Assembly: GCA_002319075.1 (NCBI GenBank)
Contig: NVQB01000001.1
Location: forward strand, 186,001-250,000
DNA: 64,000 bases
Source: Sphingobacteriaceae bacterium
Lineage (GTDB): Bacteria > Bacteroidota > Bacteroidia > B-17B0 > Aurantibacillaceae
Reading direction: 5' to 3'
Shown here one piece after another: positions 8,484 through 17,988 of the stretch. The notes beneath the pieces are model-generated. The model worked only from the letters and a program-made list of their open reading frames with translations. It did no database searches and was not told the DNA's origin. Each line of letters begins with the position of its first letter. Within the stretch, counting starts at the first letter, position 1. A program made the position numbers and the translations under genes.

Positions 8484-11400
8484 TTATTGTTTTACAACTT
8501 TAATTACTTCAGTAGCATTTTCAGATTTAACTTTTACATAATAAACACCATTAGCAAAAGTGCTGATGTTGATGTTAGTATTTAAATCAGAGTTAGTGTT
8601 TGTTAAGATTACTCTTCCTGTTAAATCTACAACTTCAATTGTTTTTACAGAAGTTGAGTTTGATTCTACCACGAAAGAAGCTGCAGTTGGATTTGGATAA
8701 AGTTTAATTCCGCTTGTAGCATTTACTTTACTTAATCCTGTACATGCATCAACGTTTAACACATAAGTAGTTTTTCCTACACAACCGTTAGCTCCTGTTC
8801 CTGATACTGTATAAACAGTATTAGCTACCGGGTTAACCATGGCTACGTTAGACTGAATAAAACCAGTAGAAGAAGCCCATGCAAATGAAACAGCTCCGTT
8901 ACCAGTTAAAGTAGCATACTCACCAACACAAATTTGATTTGAATTAGCAGTACTTGAAACTGTAATAGTTGGATTTGGATTTACAATTACTGAGTACTCA
9001 GTTGAAGTTGAACAACCTGCTGCGTTTGTACCTGTAACTGTATAAGTTGTACTTTGACCTGGAGTTACAGTAATTACTGCTCCTGTTGCATTGGTATTCC
9101 ATACATAACTTGGTGCACCATTTGCCATTAAAGTAATGTTATCGCCTACACAAACCGCTGGTTTGCTACCAACAACTACTAAAGCAGGACTAGGAAGTAC
9201 AGTTACATATTGAGCGTTTAATGTTTGTGAACAACCACTTAAAGTGTTTGTTGCTACAACATAATACTGCATGTTTTGGTTAGGATACTCTGTGATGTTT
9301 CCACCAGTTGCTCCATTGTTCCAGGTATACTCATCTGCTCCTGTAGCTGATAAATCAAGTGGCTGACCATTACAAAGAACATTTGTGCTGGTAGATACCG
9401 TTACACTTGTAGTGTTTAAAGAACAAGGAATAATAATATCTAAATCATCCCATGACAAGTAATTAGTACCGTAACTACCGTTAGTAGTAACTTGAAGAGA
9501 TACATAATAAAGCCCTGAAGTTGCAACCACGAATGTATTAGTTAAAGGAGTGTAGATACCACTTGAAGCAGGACCACCGGTTGTAGCGATAGTTGTTAAA
9601 CCTGTTTGAGATTGTGTAGTACCATATTTCATTGACAGATCAGTTACGTTAGTATAACCATTAAAATCTGTTTTCCACCATACAGATGCAGAATAAGTAA
9701 TACCTGCAATTAACTGAATACCGTTAGTGTAATAAGCATTTGTTCCTGAAACATAAGAAGTAGCAAAAGCTCCAAACTTAGTACCTGTGCGGGCACTTCT
9801 GTTTTGGTTGGCAGAACCTGTATAAGTAAGTGCTGTACCTCCCTGGTTAGGAGCGAACCATGAACAGTTTGGAAAGTCATTCGGCATATTGATACCTTCA
9901 AAACCCTCATGAACCGGAACTACACTAGTGCTTGTTCCCGCGATATTAATAACGTTAGCTACAGTTGCAGTTGTACCAACTAAAGTACAGCTCACTGCTA
10001 CTCCATAATAAGTAGTAGCATTTAAGTTTGGTGTTGTGTAATAAACAGAGTTAGCACCGCTAATAACTGTCCATGGACCTACTGAAGAAGTAGTAGAAGT
10101 TAACCATTGGTAAGTAACTCCTAAATCACTTGTATATCCATTTACTCCGATATCTGCATTTTTATTAGGACAAAGAGCATAAGTTGGAGTAACTACTGAT
10201 ATATTAGTTGGAGTAGAAGCACAAGTATTGCTTAAAAATTCTAAAGCCCCGATATCAGGATTTGATTGACTTCTTGGTGCATTATCATGATCAATACCAA
10301 TGTTTAAAGGAGTACCTGTGTTGTTAATGGTATTGTTAGTTGGATGTAAATCTCCAGCTGCAGGATTCGTGTAAATAGGATCCACATTAAAACCATTTGC
10401 CTCTACACTATAAGTTTGTAAAGAAGAAAATGTAGAAATGTTTGTTCCGTTTAATTGAGCAAAGTAATTATTTCCACCAAGACCATTAATATACCAATCG
10501 TTATAATTCAACACATTTCCGGTAAAAGTTGAATTGTAATCATAATATCCAATTTTTTGCCCTGAACCACCTCTGGTAATTGTAAAAATATTATTTCTTA
10601 CATTTAAAATTTGTCCACCATTACTGTAGCAATAGTAAAAGATGTAAGTATAAGTGTTACCACCTGAAGCTGCTGTATGATCTAAATTGATTGTGTTGTG
10701 TGATACCTCAACACCACCATAACAATACATAAACATATAAATGTAACCGTTAAACTGAATATCGCGAACGATATTATTCGTGATTTTATTTGTATTAGAT
10801 GGATTTGGATTACCGCCAATATTATAAAAGCCAATAAACTGCCCTGTACTTGACTGAGTAGCATTCATAACTTTTTCGATAGTGTTACCTGTAAAATTAA
10901 GCCCCTGACAAGCATAACCATACATCAAATAAGGATAGCTATTATTCGTTGCCGTTAAACGGTCAAATAAACAACCTTCCATTTTGAGATTTTTCGAGTA
11001 AGGATTATAAACACCATACTGATACCAATCAGCGATATGGCAATTTTTGAATGTATTGTTAGATGAACTAGCTCCACTGTATGCACCTTCAGCGTAAACA
11101 CACATGTACCCACCAATTAAAGTGGAATTTTGAACCATGTTATAGCTACCTGCATTTCCACCAGACCAGTATGAGCTGTTTGAACTCATAACGAATGCTC
11201 CGGTATAATACCCAGTTGCGTTTACAGGACAAGAAATCGTACAAGTTGTGAATGCATTGTAATTTGCCTGGTTAGTTAAAAAAACAGGCCATGCATAATT
11301 GGTGTTAGTACCACGGATCTGAAGATTATTTACATACAAATAATCAGTACCATCTAACTTCATTGTATGCATTGATCCTGAAGTGGCGTTGTAGGTCAAT

Positions 11401-11690
11401 ATATACCCGTTACCGTTAATAGTAATAGTATTAGTAGCGCTTGCTCCGGTGATCTGACTAAAAGTTACCTGTTCGGTGTAAGGACCGGTACCGCCAACGT
11501 TTACCACAAGTGTTCCTGTTAAACCACCTGTATTTAAGGCGGCAGCAAAACTTGTAAAACTTGTGTAGTTAGTTGCGGAAGCCGCAATGGAATTGTCAAT
11601 GGTCACTACTCCAGAAAGAGCTCCCATTTTTAGCGTTAGCATGCTTAGAAGCACAATAAACGCTGTAAGTGATTTGTAGTTTTTTTTCAT
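8484..11690 (-). CDS. T9SS-exported right-handed beta-helix surface protein, copy 3
   Basis: A 1068-aa paralogue with the same domain order and sorting domain (994-1068). It is a mosaic. Roughly the first 115 residues match copy 1 (TGPYTEQVTF, GYILTYNATSGSMHT), and residues about 150-480 mostly match copy 2 (CPVNATG, MEGCLFDRLTATNNSYPYLM). The stalk is the shared cassette with a few private changes (GITYSASVWWKTDFNG, VLPSPALVVVGS). The start is the ATG ending at 11690, behind the same TTG-N19-TAAGTTTG promoter. All three copies lack the Gln seen after MGA in the related gene at 14533, so their signal-peptide cleavage site differs from the usual A-Q. Confidence 0.88.
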   Translation of the reverse strand: MKKNYKSLTAFIVLLSMLTLKMGALSGVVTIDNSIAASATNYTSFTSFAAALNTGGLTGTLVVNVGGTGPYTEQVTFSQITGASATNTITINGNGYILTYNATSGSMHTMKLDGTDYLYVNNLQIRGTNTNYAWPVFLTNQANYNAFTTCTISCPVNATGYYTGAFVMSSNSSYWSGGNAGSYNMVQNSTLIGGYMCVYAEGAYSGASSSNNTFKNCHIADWYQYGVYNPYSKNLKMEGCLFDRLTATNNSYPYLMYGYACQGLNFTGNTIEKVMNATQSSTGQFIGFYNIGGNPNPSNTNKITNNIVRDIQFNGYIYMFMYCYGGVEVSHNTINLDHTAASGGNTYTYIFYYCYSNGGQILNVRNNIFTITRGGSGQKIGYYDYNSTFTGNVLNYNDWYINGLGGNNYFAQLNGTNISTFSSLQTYSVEANGFNVDPIYTNPAAGDLHPTNNTINNTGTPLNIGIDHDNAPRSQSNPDIGALEFLSNTCASTPTNISVVTPTYALCPNKNADIGVNGYTSDLGVTYQWLTSTTSSVGPWTVISGANSVYYTTPNLNATTYYGVAVSCTLVGTTATVANVINIAGTSTSVVPVHEGFEGINMPNDFPNCSWFAPNQGGTALTYTGSANQNRSARTGTKFGAFATSYVSGTNAYYTNGIQLIAGITYSASVWWKTDFNGYTNVTDLSMKYGTTQSQTGLTTIATTGGPASSGIYTPLTNTFVVATSGLYYVSLQVTTNGSYGTNYLSWDDLDIIIPCSLNTTSVTVSTSTNVLCNGQPLDLSATGADEYTWNNGATGGNITEYPNQNMQYYVVATNTLSGCSQTLNAQYVTVLPSPALVVVGSKPAVCVGDNITLMANGAPSYVWNTNATGAVITVTPGQSTTYTVTGTNAAGCSTSTEYSVIVNPNPTITVSSTANSNQICVGEYATLTGNGAVSFAWASSTGFIQSNVAMVNPVANTVYTVSGTGANGCVGKTTYVLNVDACTGLSKVNATSGIKLYPNPTAASFVVESNSTSVKTIEVVDLTGRVILTNTNSDLNTNINISTFANGVYYVKVKSENATEVIKVVKQ

Positions 11691-11718
11691 TTTTATTATG
11701 TTGGTTTAAGTTATATTC

Positions 11719-11748
11719 CAAACTTATTAAAAAAAAACCTCGGTTCAA
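11719..11748 (-). promoter_or_regulatory. Promoter of beta-helix cargo copy 3
   Basis: TTG (11746-11748), 19 bp, TAAGTTTG (11719-11726) on the minus strand, identical spacing to copies 1 and 2. Confidence 0.75.
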
Positions 11749-12044
11749 CATAACCAAAATAAAAAATAAAAGAAAAATAATTCAGGCACTGTAAATTTAT
11801 TCCCATTAAAAAAAGAAATTTAAATCCCTGATAGCCCGACTTTTAAAAAAAAAATAATTTTAGATCCTTGGTAGTGCCCGAAAATGCAACAAAAAAAACA
11901 CTTTTGACACCTATGTCTTTTTAGAGAACTACGAAAAATTTTCACGTTTTAATACACCGGAAGCTAACCTTTTCGAAAAAAAATATGCTATAAAAACATA
12001 TCAACACATATTTAAAAAAGATAAAAACTTGATAAAAATCAATA
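11749..12044. other. AT-rich intergenic stretch without a gene
   Basis: Between the copy 3 promoter and the terminator of the next gene lie about 300 bases of A-tract-rich DNA with no usable reading frame, no repeat shared with the other spacers and no RNA gene I recognise. It may hold upstream control sites, but I see nothing specific. Confidence 0.5.
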
Positions 12045-12078
12045 AAAAAAGCCTTTCCACTTCTGGAAAGGCTTTTTT
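12045..12078 (-). terminator. Intrinsic terminator of the 786-aa cargo gene
   Basis: A perfect 15-bp stem (AAAAAAGCCTTTCCA at 12045-12059, complement at 12064-12078) with loop CTTC, ending in a T-run on the minus strand. Confidence 0.93.
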
Positions 12079-12094
12079 ACTGCATTCAGACTTT

Positions 12095-14455
12095 TTAATT
12101 CTTTACAACTTTTACAACTTCCGTTGTATTGTCGGATTGAATTTTTACGTAATAAATACCTTTAGACAGATGTGAAATATTAATTTTAAAAGATTTCAAA
12201 GTGCTGGTACCTGAATATACAAGTTTACCCATAACATCTGATACTAAAATTACTTTTTCTTCTCCATTCTGGGTAGAAATGTTTATATCACCTGAAGTTG
12301 GATTAGGATAGATAGTTAAAGCCGATAGTTTATTATCTTTCAAACCCAGGCAAGCACTTACATTCTGTGTTACGCTGCTTCTGTTTATACAGCCGTTAGC
12401 ATCACTACCAGTTACAGTATAAACAGTATTCACAACAGGGTTTATGATAATTGAAGATCCCTGGTAAATACCGCCACCGCTGGAAATCCACTGGTAAGAT
12501 AAGCCGCCGTCTGCCGTCAAGGTTTGAGTTTCACCAGCGCACATCATAGGTTGTTGACCTGAAATACTCACATTTGGCGCACTCAAAACAGTAACGGTTT
12601 GCATGGCCGATGCAGTACACCCAACACCGTTAGTGCCCGTTACTGTATAAACAGTTGTAACACTTGGACTAACAGACATAAATGCTCCTGATGCTCCTCC
12701 TACCCAATTATAAGTAATTGCATTTCCTACAGCAATGAGGTTAGCCGATTTACCTGGGCAAATAACCAAACTGTTGGTTGTAATGTAAACTTCTGGTTGA
12801 GGGTTAACCGTTATCATTTGTGAAACTGTAGTAGTACAACCACTTAAAGAATTAGTTCCCACAACTTCATAAGTAGTGGAATAGGCAGGCATTTCGTTAA
12901 GCGACGCATCCGTTGAGCCTGTACTCCATGTGTAAGAGTCTGCTCCGGAAGCTGTAAGACTCACGGTGCTATTACTACATATTACAGTAGAATTCGTGGC
13001 TATTGCCATACTAGGAGCGTTAAAAGAGCAGGGAATTGTAATGGAAAGATCATCCCATGTTAAATACTGAGCAGATCCAGAACCAGAGGTTGCGCGAATT
13101 GCCACATAATAAAGCCCGGAAGTAGCTACCGTAAAGGTATTGGACAATGACTTGTAAATATTACTTACAGCTGGTCCATTTGAATTAGCTATAGAAATGA
13201 GGCCCGTTGTGCTCTGTGCAGCTCCATACAAAATTGAAAGGTCAGACCAATTGGTATACCCGTAGTATTCTGTTTCATACCAGAGTGCAGCTGAATAGGT
13301 AATACCTGCGTTTAAATAAATGCCATTTGTATAAAAATGATTTACACCAGCAGGACTATAATAAAAAGAAGCAAATTTGGTTCCGGTACGGGCTATTCTT
13401 CCCAAAGTGTTACTGGATGTGTAGGTAAGAGAAGCACTACCAAGGTTAGTGGCTGACCAGGAGCAATTAGGTAACTTGTTTTCACTTGTTATTCCTTCAA
13501 ACCCTTCATAATAAGGAACATTAGAGGTAATTACAGGCGATACAGTTACCATGCCAACGCTGGCCGTTGTTGTGATATTGCTAACCGTGCAGGTAATAAC
13601 AGCCTGAAAATAAGTAGAGGTAGTTAAATTAGGTGAAGCAATAACAGGATTAATACCTGGAATTTGTGTAAAAGGCCCTACAGATGAAGTAGAAGAAGCA
13701 TACCACGCGTAAGTTAAGCCTCCAACCGTATAATTATTTGCCAGGCTTAAATTTGCAGACGAATTCGGACATATCTGGAAAGTGGGTGTAATTATCGAGT
13801 TGGCAGCAGGAGTACCACTACAAGGCGTTGGATTGATCCACTCAAACCGAATGTTAGGACGGGTGGTAGCGGATGTTGAAGTACTTGGATCTGTGCAGTT
13901 AGTAGAAATATCTGCATTTCTCCAGCGTGTTTTAATCGAAGTTCCACTTAGGTTAGTAGTCCAATAAGTAGAATAATTATAAGTATAGGATGAATTATTA
14001 AAACAAGTTTCAATGACAAGGTTATCGGCACCATTCCATATGAATGGAGTCACTAAAGCTGTTTGATTCCAGCCGGTAGTACCAGTAGCAGTTATTGGTG
14101 ATGTTTGAGCCACGAGACCAGTGCTCACCCATCCGCTAAGCAAAGGGTCTGTAGAACTTGTAGTATACACTTTCACATTCCAGCCAACATGATTTGCAGC
14201 CGAATTCGTTGAAAAAATATTAAAACCAATGGTGTTAATTTGGGCTCCGCCAGAAATACCTGCCGCAGAAAGTTCAGCAGCGGTGATAAACATTTGGTGC
14301 CTGGCTCCCCACCAAAAATTTCCATAAGGGGAAGGGAATGATGTGTTGGTATTATAGGTGGTGCCGGTACCAACCGCGCTAAACACTTGAGCGCTCAGGC
14401 TGGCCGTAAAAATGCTGGATAAAAATAAGCAAAGATTTAGTAGTTTTTTTTTCAT
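12095..14455 (-). CDS. T9SS cargo protein: different head on the same stalk architecture
   Basis: A 786-aa secreted protein with a signal peptide (LFLSSIFTASLSAQ) and a type A sorting domain (about 710-786, LTIYPNPTSGD to VVKVVKN). The first ~205 residues are not a beta-helix. They form a compact domain with GNFWWGARHQMFITAAEL and FIWNGADNLVIETCFNN, a pattern I have seen in Bacteroidota secreted proteins but cannot name. From about residue 210 the order matches the neighbouring paralogues: Ig-like, jelly-roll or MAM-like (YEGFEG to YLTWDDLSITIPC), three Ig/PKD-like domains, sorting domain. The stalk sequence is clearly related to that of the neighbours but much diverged. Only ~77 bases separate it from the upstream gene, with a terminator between; I see no convincing promoter. 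Confidence 0.85.
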   Translation of the reverse strand: MKKKLLNLCLFLSSIFTASLSAQVFSAVGTGTTYNTNTSFPSPYGNFWWGARHQMFITAAELSAAGISGGAQINTIGFNIFSTNSAANHVGWNVKVYTTSSTDPLLSGWVSTGLVAQTSPITATGTTGWNQTALVTPFIWNGADNLVIETCFNNSSYTYNYSTYWTTNLSGTSIKTRWRNADISTNCTDPSTSTSATTRPNIRFEWINPTPCSGTPAANSIITPTFQICPNSSANLSLANNYTVGGLTYAWYASSTSSVGPFTQIPGINPVIASPNLTTSTYFQAVITCTVSNITTTASVGMVTVSPVITSNVPYYEGFEGITSENKLPNCSWSATNLGSASLTYTSSNTLGRIARTGTKFASFYYSPAGVNHFYTNGIYLNAGITYSAALWYETEYYGYTNWSDLSILYGAAQSTTGLISIANSNGPAVSNIYKSLSNTFTVATSGLYYVAIRATSGSGSAQYLTWDDLSITIPCSFNAPSMAIATNSTVICSNSTVSLTASGADSYTWSTGSTDASLNEMPAYSTTYEVVGTNSLSGCTTTVSQMITVNPQPEVYITTNSLVICPGKSANLIAVGNAITYNWVGGASGAFMSVSPSVTTVYTVTGTNGVGCTASAMQTVTVLSAPNVSISGQQPMMCAGETQTLTADGGLSYQWISSGGGIYQGSSIIINPVVNTVYTVTGSDANGCINRSSVTQNVSACLGLKDNKLSALTIYPNPTSGDINISTQNGEEKVILVSDVMGKLVYSGTSTLKSFKINISHLSKGIYYVKIQSDNTTEVVKVVKN

Positions 14456-14487
14456 TGACTTTAATTTAGTTAGTTTAAAATTGGTCT

Positions 14488-14520
14488 AAAAAAAGAAACC
14501 ATGCCGTTTGGCATGGTTTC
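14488..14520 (-). terminator. Intrinsic terminator of the 1069-aa beta-helix cargo gene
   Basis: Arms GAAACCATGCC (14495-14505) and its complement (14510-14520) around GTTT, followed on the minus strand by seven T (14488-14494). Confidence 0.9.
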
Positions 14521-14532
14521 TAAGGGGAAAGA

Positions 14533-17500
14533 TTAGTGTTTTACTATCTTAACAACTTCCGAAGAGGAGTTGGATTGTATTTTGACATAATAAATTCCAT
14601 TTGCAAAATTTGAAAGATCAATTTTAGTAGACTCTTTCGAACTTGAATTTGAAGAAAGTACACGGCCAGTTAAATCTATTACAGTGATAATTTTATCAGA
14701 ATTATCAGGTAAAGTAACCGTTAGTTCGCTTGAAGCTGGATTAGGGTAAACACTTAAACCTTTTAAGCCGTTAACTTTTAAACCTAAACACTGACTCACA
14801 TTTTGAGTAATAGCTGCTTTACTAGTGCAACCATTAGCATCGGTACCTGTTACACTGTAAACAGTAGATACAAGAGGGCTGATAACGATGGATGCACCTT
14901 GAGAGATAGCACCTGTTCCACCTGAAACCCATTGATAAGAAACACCACCACCTGCAGTTAAAGTTTGTGGCTCACCAGCACACATTTCATTAGGCTGAGA
15001 AGTTGAAACCGTAATAACCGGAGCATTTTTTACTGTAATCATAACAGAAGCTTCTGTATCGCATCCATAATTGTTAGTACCTGTAACACTGTAATTAGTG
15101 GTAACTGTTGGACTCACAGAAATATTTGGACTTGTGTTGTTGTTACTCCATACGTAACTGATAGCATTACCAATCGCATTTAGATTAGCAACTTGTCCTG
15201 CACAAATACTCATTGAATTTGCAGTAATAAACACTGAAGGAGCTGGATTTACATTAACCATTTGAGTGATAGTACTTGTACAACCACTTAATGCATTCGT
15301 AGACCAAAGTGTGTAAGCTATGTTGCTAGCTGGTGTCTCACTGATACTGTTCGAGTTTGATCCATTGCTCCATGTATAAGTATCTGCTCCACTAGCTGTA
15401 GATGTAAACTCATCACCTGCACAAATAGTTGTTGTATTTGTGTTTAATGTAACAGTTGGTTGGTTTAAAGCACAAGGAATAGTAATTGATAAATCATCCC
15501 AGCTTAAATAGTATGCGTAGCTACCAGATGCTGAAGTTGCTCTAACATCGATATAATACATGCCAGAAGTAGCTACAGTAAATGTATTCGACAATTGTTT
15601 GTATACATTACTGATGGCAGGGCCACCTGTACTAGCAATAGAAACTGCTCCTGTTGTAGTTTGTGTAGTACTGTAAAGAATAGAAAGATCTGTCCAGTTG
15701 TTGTATCCATAATATTCTGTTTGATACCATACAGAAGCTGAATAAGTAACACCTGCATTTAAATAGATACCGTTAGTGTAAACATGGGCTTGTCCGTAAG
15801 GCATATAATTAAATACGCCAAATTTTGTGCCTGTACGAGGGTTTCTTCCCTGTGTATTTGAAGATGTATAAGTGTTAAGAGACGGACCTGTACCTGGTGC
15901 ATACCAAGAACAATTAGGAAGTTCATCTGCTTTGTTAATTCCTTCAAAACTTTCAAAATACGGAACTACACTTGTAGTAGTAGCTGCAATATTAATAACG
16001 TTTGCCACAGTTGCAGTAGTTCCCACAAGAGTACAGCTAACTGCTACTCCATAGAAGGTAGTTGCATTTAAATTTGGTGTAGTGTAAAGCACTGTGTTAG
16101 CACCGCTTACAACTGTCCACGGACCAACTGAAGAACTTGTAGAACTTAACCATTGGTAAGTAACTCCAAGATCACTTGTATACCCATTTACGTTGATATT
16201 CGCACTGCTGCCAGGGCAAATTGCGTAGGTTGGTGTATTTACAGAAATATTTGTAGGGGTAGCAGCACAAACGTTGCTTAAAAATTCATAAGCCCCAACA
16301 TCCGGAGTTTGTTGACTTCTAGGAGCACCAAGAACATCCATTGCAACACCTACCGGCGCGCCTGTGTTGTTCATAGTTGCATTTGTAGGATGTAAATCTC
16401 CTGTTGCAAGACTCACATACTGCGGATCTAAATTTGATCCATTAGCATCAACACCTTGTGTTGTCCAAGTTCCCATTGAATTTGCCTGAGCCGTTACATA
16501 TCCTATGTAGTTATTTCCGCCAAGACTATTTACGTAATAATTGTTATTGTTTACTACTACTCCTGTTAAGGATGTTCCACCATTGTAGAAACCGTATTTA
16601 GTACCAGTTCCACCTCTTGTAATTGAAATATTATTATTCATTACAGACGCATACATACCATTACCACCGTAGATGTAATAAAATCCATAAGTAGAACCAC
16701 CAGTTGCTGCAGTATGATCAAAAGATAAAGTATTGTGTAAGAATTTTGTGTCAGAATAATAAGAATAATAGAACGCATAAATTGTTCCGTTAAAATTGAT
16801 ATCTCTGAAAACGTTGTTTGTAACACGGCAAGGATTCACATCCTGAGCCATTGGGTTATAAGACCCCACATAAGCTAAACCATATAAAGTTCCAGTGTAG
16901 GCGGTATTTCCGTTATATAATTTTTCATAAATGTTACCGTCAAGTACCATCCCTTGAGATCCGTAACCATAAAGTAAATAAGTAGTTGTGAAAGTTGTTC
17001 TGGTTAAACGGTCAATTTTACACCCTTTAATAGTGAGGTTTTTAGAGTAATAGCAATAAACGCCATAGTAGTAAAAATCAGTCATGTAACAATTTAAGAA
17101 ACTGTTATCATGTGTGTATGCACCTGAACTAGCTCCGTAGTGATAAATACCGTAATAACCACCCACCAAAGTAGAAGTTTTAACCGTATTGTTATTTCCC
17201 GGATCTCCGCAGCAGCTGATACCTGTAGCCGAAGAGCTAAAAGCAAAAGGACATTGCGAAGAACTTGTGCCGTTTGCAGGAGCAGAGAACGTACAAGCCG
17301 TAAAATTGTTGTAGTTCGCCTGATTAGTTAATAAGGCAATAATTGCGTAAGTAGTATTTGTACCCATCATGTGCAGATTGTTCACATTAAGGTAATCTGT
17401 ACCATTCAACAATAAAGTATGCGGCGCAGTAGAAGTCGAGTTAAACGTCAAAATACTGTTGTTACCATTTATTGTAATGGTATTTGTAGCCGAGGCACCT

Positions 17501-17742
17501 GTAATCTGATTAAAAGTTACTTGTTCGGTATAGGTTCCGTTGGTAACGTTCACAGTAAGAGGGCCATTGATTCCACCTGAATTCAAGGTAGTAGCCAGAC
17601 TCGTAAAACTTGTGTAATTGGTAGCAGATGCAGGGGCAGCGGCGTTAATAGTAACAATGCCGGAGATTTGCGCTCCCATCTTCAACGTGATCATGCTTAG
17701 TAGCACAATAAACGTGGTGACTAATTGGTAACTTTTTTTCAT
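14533..17742 (-). CDS. T9SS-exported right-handed beta-helix surface protein, diverged paralogue
   Basis: A 1069-aa protein of the same plan as the triplicated genes: signal peptide (VTTFIVLLSMITLKMGAQ, with the usual A-Q cleavage), beta-helix head to about residue 490 (DLHPTNATMNNTGAP, TPDVGAYEF), Ig-like, jelly-roll-like (FESFEG to YLSWDDLSITIPC), three Ig/PKD-like domains, and a type A sorting domain (LSVYPNPASSELTV to VVKIVKH). Ig-1 is close to the triplicated copies, whereas the region from the jelly-roll domain on is closer to the 12095 gene (the AQP/SQP...MCAGE...QTLTA and TDANGC motifs), so domain blocks look exchanged. It is the most upstream gene of the array and may be nearest the ancestral form. 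Ligand unknown. Confidence 0.87.
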   Translation of the reverse strand: MKKSYQLVTTFIVLLSMITLKMGAQISGIVTINAAAPASATNYTSFTSLATTLNSGGINGPLTVNVTNGTYTEQVTFNQITGASATNTITINGNNSILTFNSTSTAPHTLLLNGTDYLNVNNLHMMGTNTTYAIIALLTNQANYNNFTACTFSAPANGTSSSQCPFAFSSSATGISCCGDPGNNNTVKTSTLVGGYYGIYHYGASSGAYTHDNSFLNCYMTDFYYYGVYCYYSKNLTIKGCKIDRLTRTTFTTTYLLYGYGSQGMVLDGNIYEKLYNGNTAYTGTLYGLAYVGSYNPMAQDVNPCRVTNNVFRDINFNGTIYAFYYSYYSDTKFLHNTLSFDHTAATGGSTYGFYYIYGGNGMYASVMNNNISITRGGTGTKYGFYNGGTSLTGVVVNNNNYYVNSLGGNNYIGYVTAQANSMGTWTTQGVDANGSNLDPQYVSLATGDLHPTNATMNNTGAPVGVAMDVLGAPRSQQTPDVGAYEFLSNVCAATPTNISVNTPTYAICPGSSANINVNGYTSDLGVTYQWLSSTSSSVGPWTVVSGANTVLYTTPNLNATTFYGVAVSCTLVGTTATVANVINIAATTTSVVPYFESFEGINKADELPNCSWYAPGTGPSLNTYTSSNTQGRNPRTGTKFGVFNYMPYGQAHVYTNGIYLNAGVTYSASVWYQTEYYGYNNWTDLSILYSTTQTTTGAVSIASTGGPAISNVYKQLSNTFTVATSGMYYIDVRATSASGSYAYYLSWDDLSITIPCALNQPTVTLNTNTTTICAGDEFTSTASGADTYTWSNGSNSNSISETPASNIAYTLWSTNALSGCTSTITQMVNVNPAPSVFITANSMSICAGQVANLNAIGNAISYVWSNNNTSPNISVSPTVTTNYSVTGTNNYGCDTEASVMITVKNAPVITVSTSQPNEMCAGEPQTLTAGGGVSYQWVSGGTGAISQGASIVISPLVSTVYSVTGTDANGCTSKAAITQNVSQCLGLKVNGLKGLSVYPNPASSELTVTLPDNSDKIITVIDLTGRVLSSNSSSKESTKIDLSNFANGIYYVKIQSNSSSEVVKIVKH

Positions 17743-17770
17743 AGGTAATTGTGTTAGATTGTTATAAAAA

Positions 17771-17803
17771 CAAACATAATAAAAAAGATTAAAAGTTTAA
17801 CAA
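17771..17803 (-). promoter_or_regulatory. Possible promoter of the 1069-aa cargo gene
   Basis: TATGTTTG (17771-17778) on the minus strand is a good -7 element 28 bases before the ATG. The nearest TTG (17801-17803) is 22 bp away, slightly long. Confidence 0.5.
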
Positions 17804-17988
17804 ATATTTACAACAAGCGTAACGATTAGATAACCTGAATAGATTTAGACTTTAAACCTTAAAATAGGCGAAAACCCCTTATTGGCAAAGGATAGCAGCG
17901 CGAAAAACACAAAATTTATTATAACATGCCCCGTTTATTTGAGGCGAATAAAGGTATCTTTGAGGTAAATAACCTAAAAATATATTTT

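Larger units (their letters stand above)
1543..11748 (-). repeat. Three tandem ~3.4-kb transcription units (promoter, 1068-aa ORF, terminator)
   Basis: Three complete units repeat in the same orientation: promoter/ORF/terminator at 4852-1543, 8277-4967 and 11748-8437. The C-terminal parts of the ORFs (1590-3323, 5014-6747, 8484-10217; about 1.73 kb each) are nearly identical at the nucleotide level. Copies 1 and 2 differ by only a few bases by eye, and copy 3 by somewhat more. The N-terminal parts differ by many substitutions. The spacers between units are unlike one another except for the promoter and terminator blocks. Confidence 0.92.

Noticed and set aside
1590-17742. Beta-helix proteins as phage tail spikes or polysaccharide lyases
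   Set aside because: All have signal peptides and T9SS sorting domains, no phage genes are near, and no lyase catalytic motif is recognised.
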